Assembly: GCA_013205365.1 (NCBI GenBank)
Contig: JABMNC010000096.1
Location: 1 to 11,748, forward strand
Reading direction: 5' to 3'
Origin: Cryomorphaceae bacterium
Lineage (GTDB): Bacteria > Bacteroidota > Bacteroidia > Flavobacteriales > Schleiferiaceae
Length of the DNA: 11,748 nucleotides
The notes beneath the pieces were generated by a model. It was given only the letters and a program-made list of their open reading frames with translations. It did no database searches and was not told the DNA's origin. Positions 7,131 through 11,748 of this stretch are shown in pieces (the stretch's first letter is position 1; every line of letters starts with the position of its first letter). The translations under genes and the position numbers were made by a program.

Positions 7131-8219
7131 ATGCACGAGGATCCAAATTCTGAGAAGGACCAAAAAATGCTACAAACCCTGGGGCAATTGCTTCAGTTGA
7201 CCGTCTTTTTGTCTCTTTTTGTGCTTGCACTCCTGTCGTACATCGCAGTTTTTACCCAGCCAAAAGCCTGGATGACTGCCTGGTGGACCCGAATGACGAG
7301 CCCAAAGCCCGAGCTGCTACTGCCGCCCGATCCCAATCCAGAGCCGCAGCTTGCCTCTTGGGTCGCTCCAAGCCTTGACGCCGTCTCCGACCCCCGGTTA
7401 AGGCAGCAGATGGAGTATGGCAAAGAGCTTATTGCCCACACATCCAAGTACTTTGGGCCAGCCGGAGTCATCGAAAAAAACCGGAACAACGCGCTGAACT
7501 GCCAAAACTGCCACCTCGATGCAGGGACCAAGTTCTTTGGGAACAACTACTCGGCCGTGGCCTCTATCTACCCTAAGTTCCGAGCGCGGTCAGGAGGAAT
7601 CGAGAGCGTTTATAAGCGTGTCAATGATTGCATTGAACGCAGCCTCAATGGCAAAGCCTTAGACAGCGGTTCCGCCGAAATGCAGGCCATGGTTGCCTAC
7701 ATCAATTTTGTAGGAAGCAATGTTCCCAAGGGCGAGGTTCCTGAGGGGTCCGGACTAAAAAAGCCAACGTTCTTGAACCGCCCGGCCGACCCGGTGCGCG
7801 GCAAACTTGTTTATACCGATCAGTGCCAAAGCTGCCATCAGGCCGACGGCCAGGGACTTGTAGTTCAAGGGCAAGGGGAGTACACCTACCCGCCCCTTTG
7901 GGGAAGCCTCAGCTACAACGATGGCGCTGGATTGTACCGCCTTAGCAACTTTGCAGGCTATGTCAAGTACAACATGCCCAACGGAGCGACCCACGATGCG
8001 CCCTTGCTCAGCGACGAGAATTCCTGGGATGTTGCGGCCTACGTGAACAGCCAACCTCGGCCCAAAATGAACATTGCAAAGGACTGGCCTGATGCATCCA
8101 AGAAGCCCTTTGATCACCCCTTTGGCCCCTTTGCCGACGGATTCTCTGCCGAGCAGCACAAATACGGCCCCTTTGGCCCCATAAAGGCAAAAATTGATGC
8201 CGAAAAAGCCAAACTATGA
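7131..8219 (+). CDS. tsdA: Membrane-anchored diheme cytochrome c of the thiosulfate dehydrogenase (TsdA) type
   Basis: 362-residue protein predicted to oxidise thiosulfate to tetrathionate, or run the reverse, on the periplasmic side. An N-terminal membrane helix (about 20-41) followed by a proline-rich linker anchors it. Heme 1 site is CQNCHLDAGT (124-133); Cys167 in KRVNDCIERS is placed like the unusual axial cysteine of the TsdA active-site heme. SAVASIYPKFRARSG (141-155) is typical of the family. Heme 2 site is CQSCH (232-236), with YPPLWG and Met282 in the NMP motif as likely distal ligand. The C-terminus (about 325-351) repeats HPFGPF and KYGPFGP. ATG 7131 follows the small ORF; M13 is a possible alternative. 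Its stop overlaps the SoxB-like start by 4 bases (ATGA). Direction of reaction and electron partner cannot be read from sequence. Confidence 0.85.
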   Translation: MHEDPNSEKDQKMLQTLGQLLQLTVFLSLFVLALLSYIAVFTQPKAWMTAWWTRMTSPKPELLLPPDPNPEPQLASWVAPSLDAVSDPRLRQQMEYGKELIAHTSKYFGPAGVIEKNRNNALNCQNCHLDAGTKFFGNNYSAVASIYPKFRARSGGIESVYKRVNDCIERSLNGKALDSGSAEMQAMVAYINFVGSNVPKGEVPEGSGLKKPTFLNRPADPVRGKLVYTDQCQSCHQADGQGLVVQGQGEYTYPPLWGSLSYNDGAGLYRLSNFAGYVKYNMPNGATHDAPLLSDENSWDVAAYVNSQPRPKMNIAKDWPDASKKPFDHPFGPFADGFSAEQHKYGPFGPIKAKIDAEKAKL

Positions 8220-9910
8220 ATACTGATCGCCGCGAATTCCTCAAAAAAACAGGACTCTTAGGAGCTGCCCTCGCCCTTAATCCACTGCATGCCCTGGGGT
8301 CCTTAAACGAGAATCCGCCCTTGCCACCCTCAGGCAGTGGAGGCTTGGATGCCGACGAAGTCGAGGCCGTCATTCTGCAGACCACCGACGTGCACTGCCA
8401 AATCCATCCGCACGACGAGCTTTTTTGGGAAGATGGGCAAATGGTATTTCGCAAAACAGGAGGCTATGCCAACCTGGCCACCTGCCTTAAAACAGAACGG
8501 GCACTGCACAAGCACAGCTTTTTGATTGATACAGGCGACATGTTTCAAGGCAGTGAACTCGCGGTGAAGACCACTGGCGAGGCGATGATTCCGATACTCA
8601 ATGCCCTGGACTACGACCTCTATCTGCCGGGGAATTGGGAAGTGGTTTACTACAAAAAAATGATGCAGCGGCTGCTGGGCTCCCTTCATGCGCCCAAGGT
8701 CTGCGCGAACATGTACCATGATCTTGGCGAGGGAATGCGGGGTGAGCTGGTGTTCCCGGCCTACTACATTTGGACCATTGGCAGAATTAAAATCGGATTT
8801 TTGGGCTACACGGATCCCTTGGTGCCTCTGCGCCAATCGCCGAACTACTCCAAAGGCATCATTTATTCCAAGCCCGAGGATAACCTCGCTCACTATGTTG
8901 ACGTGCTGCGCAACCAAGAAAACTGTGCTGCAGTGCTGGTTATCGCCCACTTAGGGCTGTCGCAGCAGATCCACTTAGCCAACCTTCCAGAGGCCGAGGG
9001 CGTCGATTACGTTTTGGGCGGCGATACCCACGAACGCGTTCGCACCCCGATTCAGTGCGCCTACGCCAAGGTGGTTGAACCGGGAGCCTTCGGTTCGTTT
9101 GTGGGCAAACTCAAGCTGCGGTTTAAAGACGGCAAGCTCATCGAAGACCGCTATGACTTGATCGAAGTCAATGCCGAGACCCTGACTGCTGACGCCACTA
9201 TTGCCTCCTTGGTCAAGACCATCGAGGCTCCCTTCTCAGGATCGATTAATGAAGTAATTGGCTACTCCAAGGTGCCGCTTTACCGCTACTTTGTGATTGA
9301 GAATACCATTGATACCATGATTACCGATGCCCTGCGCTGGCGCATGCCAGAGGTTGACCTGGTGCTGAGCAACGGATTCCGCTTCTGCCCGCCACGCGCT
9401 ACCCCAGACCACACCGGCAATATTCCAATTACCTCAGGTTATTTGTTTGACATGCTACCGGTCGACAGTCCAGTGCGAACCGCGGAGGCCACCGGGGCGC
9501 AAATCAAGGAATGGCTCGAGAAGGAGCTTCACAACGTTTTTGCCGACAAGGCCATTGAGCGGTTTGGCGGATGGGTCATCAAGTTTAACGGCATGCATGT
9601 CGAGTTCAATGCCTATGCCCCAAAAGGCAAGCGGGTGCAGACGGTGCGGGTTGGCAAAAAGCCCCTGGACATGGTGCGATTGTACCGCATGAGCGCCTGC
9701 GAACGAGACGGAGACCCCATGGATATGCTCTGCCGCATTAAAGGCGTTAAAAATGCGTCGAACCAGAATTTTTCGCTGCACGACGTGCTGCGCGACTACC
9801 TGAAAGCCAAGGGGCCTGTCTCGCCAACAGTTCGCGGCAACGCCAAAGTTCTTGACGCGCCCCAGACCTTACTGACGCAAGTAACGGGAGTAGCCTACGA
9901 TTTTAGGTAG
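8216..9910 (+). CDS. Tat-exported SoxB-like metallohydrolase (5'-nucleotidase superfamily)
   Basis: 564 residues. DRREFLKK followed by a hydrophobic stretch (6-28) is a twin-arginine signal, so it is exported folded to the periplasm, as SoxB is. The metallophosphatase domain has DVH (58-60), TGDMFQG (106-112), GNWE (139-142), AHLG (244-247) and GGDTHE (268-273). In 5'-nucleotidases the third motif is GNHD/E; the tryptophan here recalls GHWE of SoxB. The C-terminal domain (about 340-550) has LSNGFRF (384-390), closer to SoxB SPGFRW than to the NGGGIR type of nucleotidases. SoxB releases sulfate from carrier-bound cysteine S-thiosulfonate, and a similar reaction is inferred. Asp270 replaces the usual first histidine of GGHTH. 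The ATGA overlap with the cytochrome gene implies coupled translation. Alternative: a 5'-nucleotidase/UDP-sugar hydrolase paralogue. Confidence 0.8.
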   Translation: MNTDRREFLKKTGLLGAALALNPLHALGSLNENPPLPPSGSGGLDADEVEAVILQTTDVHCQIHPHDELFWEDGQMVFRKTGGYANLATCLKTERALHKHSFLIDTGDMFQGSELAVKTTGEAMIPILNALDYDLYLPGNWEVVYYKKMMQRLLGSLHAPKVCANMYHDLGEGMRGELVFPAYYIWTIGRIKIGFLGYTDPLVPLRQSPNYSKGIIYSKPEDNLAHYVDVLRNQENCAAVLVIAHLGLSQQIHLANLPEAEGVDYVLGGDTHERVRTPIQCAYAKVVEPGAFGSFVGKLKLRFKDGKLIEDRYDLIEVNAETLTADATIASLVKTIEAPFSGSINEVIGYSKVPLYRYFVIENTIDTMITDALRWRMPEVDLVLSNGFRFCPPRATPDHTGNIPITSGYLFDMLPVDSPVRTAEATGAQIKEWLEKELHNVFADKAIERFGGWVIKFNGMHVEFNAYAPKGKRVQTVRVGKKPLDMVRLYRMSACERDGDPMDMLCRIKGVKNASNQNFSLHDVLRDYLKAKGPVSPTVRGNAKVLDAPQTLLTQVTGVAYDFR

Positions 9911-9960
9911 GGCCCAACCGGCGGATGGGTTCTCAAACAGTTGGCAAAACCACAGGGCTT

Positions 9961-11295
9961 CTAGTTTCTGGCAGCGAGAACCAATACATGGTGCCCAGCG
10001 ATCTCCATGGAATTGCCGAAAACTAACGGTTCTAAGCCTTGCAGGTCAGACCATGTACTGCCGCGCAACGCTGTCGGAAGGTTATAGGTTACCGCTGCTG
10101 CGCGCGTATTGATTAGCACGAGTACTCGCTCGCCGTCAAGCTGGCGCTCAAAAGCCAAAATATTGGGATGGGAATAAGGCTTGAGCGAACCGTAGCGAAG
10201 GGCCTCGTGCTTTAGACGCAGGGCAAAAAGAGCTCCAAATCGCTCCTGTAAACCCGGATTAGCCGACCAGTTGACAGGGTCTTTGGCAAAAAAACTTTGG
10301 GTTCCCGTCGCGCCGACCTCTTGACCGGTGTACATCAAAGGAACCCCGCCCATCAGTACCGCCGCGGCCTGGGCAGCAAACGACGCCTCTACCCCGCCAA
10401 ACAGGGTCACTGGAGTGGCATCCCAGGCCGACTGGTCGTGATTGGTCGCGAAGCGAAGGCGGATCGCAGGCGAAGCATTGGCCTCAGCAGTATTCGCCGT
10501 AAACAAATTGGTTGCGGGGGCTTGGGCTGTTCCAAACACTTGCTGTAGCTGGTAGTTCCAGGTCCATCCGTAAATCAAGGGCATTCCGGCCGCATAGTGG
10601 TCCGTGCGCTCGCCCTCGGTTAAAAACTGCAGCTTGCGGTCTGTGATTCCCTTTAGGCTGTCCATTGCGGACTTCCAAAACGCAAAGGGAACATAGTCCG
10701 CCGCATCAAAGCGGAATCCGTCGATTCCCACGTCTAAAACCCAGAACTTCATCTCGTCAATCAAGGCGGCGTGCAGAGCGGGGTTTGCGTAGTTCAGGTC
10801 AGCCACATCGAGCCAATTGGTTCCGGGCGGATGAATGATGCTGCCTGCTGCATTGGTGGTGTACCAGTCGGGGTGCGCCGTGATCCATGGGTGATCCCAG
10901 GCAGTGTGGTTGGCAACCCAATCCATAATGACCGAAATTTTGCGCTCGTGGGCCTCGGCGATCAGCGTTTTAAGGTCTTCCATGCTCCCAAACTCGGGAT
11001 CAATGGACTGGTAGTCAGCCACACAATAGGGCGAGCCGATGGCTTTTAACTGTCCCATCTTGAACACTGGCATCAACCATATCGTATTTACATTCAGCGA
11101 CTTGATTCGGTCAAGATCGGAGGTTATTCCAGCGATGTTGCCCGAGGCCGAGTGGGCACGCGGGTTCACTTCATAGAGCAAGAGGTCTTTGGGGTCTACC
11201 ACGTCGGTCAGCGAATTCCAGAGTTGGGGTTTGGGGTCGGGGCGGCATGCCCCGAAAAGGAGGGCCAGAGCTCCAAATAAAATGTATCGTAACAC
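9961..11295 (-). CDS. Lipoprotein alpha-amylase family glycoside hydrolase (GH13)
   Basis: 444-residue enzyme predicted to act on alpha-glucans such as starch or maltodextrins at the cell envelope. The N-terminus LRYILFGALALLFGAC is a lipoprotein signal with Cys17 as lipidated residue. The TIM barrel carries the GH13 regions: DWVANH (125-130), GFRFDAAD (193-200; nucleophile Asp197), FLTEGE (224-229; acid/base probably Glu227) and TNHDQ (284-288; Asp287). A short beta domain (about 375-444) ends the protein. All three catalytic acids are present. The start is GTG at 11295-11293; an ATG two bases upstream is out of frame and no in-frame ATG precedes the signal peptide. It converges on the SoxB-like gene with a 50-base gap lacking a clear hairpin. 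No susC/susD-like genes are in the window, so the precise substrate is open. Confidence 0.93.
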   Translation of the reverse strand: MLRYILFGALALLFGACRPDPKPQLWNSLTDVVDPKDLLLYEVNPRAHSASGNIAGITSDLDRIKSLNVNTIWLMPVFKMGQLKAIGSPYCVADYQSIDPEFGSMEDLKTLIAEAHERKISVIMDWVANHTAWDHPWITAHPDWYTTNAAGSIIHPPGTNWLDVADLNYANPALHAALIDEMKFWVLDVGIDGFRFDAADYVPFAFWKSAMDSLKGITDRKLQFLTEGERTDHYAAGMPLIYGWTWNYQLQQVFGTAQAPATNLFTANTAEANASPAIRLRFATNHDQSAWDATPVTLFGGVEASFAAQAAAVLMGGVPLMYTGQEVGATGTQSFFAKDPVNWSANPGLQERFGALFALRLKHEALRYGSLKPYSHPNILAFERQLDGERVLVLINTRAAAVTYNLPTALRGSTWSDLQGLEPLVFGNSMEIAGHHVLVLAARN

Positions 11296-11299
11296 ATAC

Positions 11300-11307
11300 C
11301 AAATCTA
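11300..11307 (-). promoter_or_regulatory. Possible -7 element for the amylase gene
   Basis: TAGATTTG on the minus strand matches TAnnTTTG exactly, but it ends only five bases before the GTG start, so transcription would begin at or inside the start codon. No -33 TTG at the right distance was seen. The half palindrome at 11319-11312 (CACCTTTG) is a competing -7-like box with a leader of about ten bases. Confidence 0.3.
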
Positions 11308-11311
11308 TAGC

Positions 11312-11327
11312 CAAAGGTGCACCTTTG
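11312..11327. promoter_or_regulatory. Perfect 16-base palindrome between divergent genes
   Basis: CAAAGGTGCACCTTTG is identical on both strands. It lies between the amylase GTG (11295) and the small membrane protein ATG (11333). Each half read outward, CACCTTTG, is one mismatch from the Bacteroidota -7 box TAnnTTTG. It may therefore be two back-to-back -7 elements sharing a centre, or an operator for a dimeric regulator; both are inference. Confidence 0.45.
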
Positions 11328-11332
11328 CGGCC

Positions 11333-11551
11333 ATGAATTCGTCTACGCCTCAAAATAAATGGAAGCTTTTGCTTCTCAACTGGTTATTTGTTTACCCACT
11401 AATTAATCTGCTGATTCTGGTCATGTTTCCGCTGACTGTAGGCTGGCCCATGCCGCTGCGGACGCTGGTACTGACGGCGATCATGGTTCCCGTCATGGGA
11501 ATGGCACTGCCCAAGCTGCACCTGCGCTTCGCGGGGTGGTTGCGCAAATAA
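11333..11551 (+). CDS. Small two-helix membrane protein
   Basis: 72-residue protein, ATG at 11333. Two hydrophobic segments (about 12-36 and 43-60) are joined by VGWPMPLRT, with a basic C-terminus (RFAGWLRK). The pattern NWLFVYPLINLLI...PLRTLVLTAIMVPVMGMALPKL resembles the two-helix tail found at the C-terminus of some antibiotic biosynthesis monooxygenase-domain proteins, here standing alone without that domain. Function is unknown. It is divergent from the amylase gene and shares the palindromic spacer. The stop TAA runs into the A tract beside the following hairpin. Confidence 0.72.
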   Translation: MNSSTPQNKWKLLLLNWLFVYPLINLLILVMFPLTVGWPMPLRTLVLTAIMVPVMGMALPKLHLRFAGWLRK

Positions 11552-11575
11552 AAAAGGCGCTCCTTTCGGAGCGCC
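11551..11575 (-). terminator. Intrinsic terminator for the minus-strand type IX-secreted protein gene
   Basis: An 8-base-pair stem (GGCGCTCC / GGAGCGCC) closes a tetraloop that reads GAAA on the minus strand and is followed there by TTTTTTATTTG. The T run is on the minus-strand side, so it ends the gene whose stop is at 11599. On the plus strand the hairpin is followed by CCTAATAAAAA and would be a weak terminator for the small membrane gene. Confidence 0.88.
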
Positions 11576-11598
11576 CCTAATAAAAACTTAAACTAAAC

Positions 11599-11748
11599 TT
11601 AGTTCTTGCTGACGCGCATCGTGCGGCTGCCTTCTTCTGAAGTCATGCGTACCATGTACACTCCGTTGGCGAAGCTGCTTAGGTCGATCGACAGCGCATC
11701 CACGCCCTCGTTCCACTTGGCAACAGTCAGCACCTTGCCCTGTAGGTC
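11599..11748 (-). CDS. C-terminal end of a probable type IX secretion substrate (N-terminus outside window)
   Basis: Only the last 49 residues are visible. The sequence VDALSIDLSSFANGVYMVRMTSEEGSRTMRVSKN with a preceding DLQGKVL is the end of the Por secretion-system C-terminal sorting domain (TIGR04183 type): a beta-sandwich ending in LSSFANGVYMVRM and a terminal V-K pattern. Such domains direct an exported protein through the type IX system to the cell surface or medium and are then removed. The cargo, and so the function, lies to the right of the window. The stop TAA is 11601-11599, followed by a strong terminator. Confidence 0.85.
   Translation of the reverse strand, partial: DLQGKVLTVAKWNEGVDALSIDLSSFANGVYMVRMTSEEGSRTMRVSKN

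Noticed and set aside
8116..8180. Repeated CCCCTTTGGCCCC in the 3' part of the cytochrome gene
   Set aside because: It reflects the repeated Gly-Pro-Phe residues of the protein tail, not a DNA repeat element.
9911..9960. Possible bidirectional terminator between the SoxB-like and amylase genes
   Set aside because: Only weak 4-base pairings (CCCA/TGGG, AACC/GGTT) and no T run.

Overview
The window is from a Bacteroidota chromosome, probably a flavobacterial lineage. The evidence is a partial gene at the right edge whose C-terminus looks like a type IX secretion sorting domain, the DUF4295 protein next to rpmB and rpmG, a zinc-free 60-residue L33, promoter-like boxes of the Bacteroidota TAnnTTTG type, and starts without clear Shine-Dalgarno sequences. 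Genes are tightly packed, and no stretch over 300 bases lacks a gene. I saw no rRNA, tRNA, CRISPR array, insertion sequence or phage gene.

Left part (1-5405, all minus strand; in transcription order from right to left): a secreted redoxin-like protein overlaps cinA. Then come rpmB, rpmG and the DUF4295 gene, which end at a strong intrinsic terminator. After it lie ftsY, an AMP nucleosidase gene and rimO, which runs off the left edge. A good Bacteroidota-type promoter sits before rpmB. This is a housekeeping block for ribosome proteins, membrane targeting, ribosome modification (S12 methylthiolation) and NMN/AMP metabolism.

Middle part (5545-6578): yaaA (peroxide stress, plus strand) is divergent from the redoxin gene and converges on a small DUF2805/TIGR03643 gene.

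Sulfur cluster (6711-9910, plus strand): a single-domain rhodanese, a very short membrane-protein ORF that looks split by a one-base frameshift, a membrane-anchored diheme cytochrome c of the thiosulfate dehydrogenase (TsdA) type, and a Tat-exported SoxB-like metallohydrolase overlapping the cytochrome gene by 4 bases. No soxAX, soxYZ or soxCD gene is in the window. The TsdA-type cytochrome has the Cys/His active-site heme that SoxA also uses, so the pair may be a reduced thiosulfate-processing pathway. This is the most interesting part of the window.

Right part (9961-11748): a lipoprotein GH13 alpha-amylase (minus), a divergent 72-residue two-helix membrane protein (plus) with a perfect 16-base palindrome between their starts, then a terminator and the C-terminal end of a probable type IX-secreted protein (minus).
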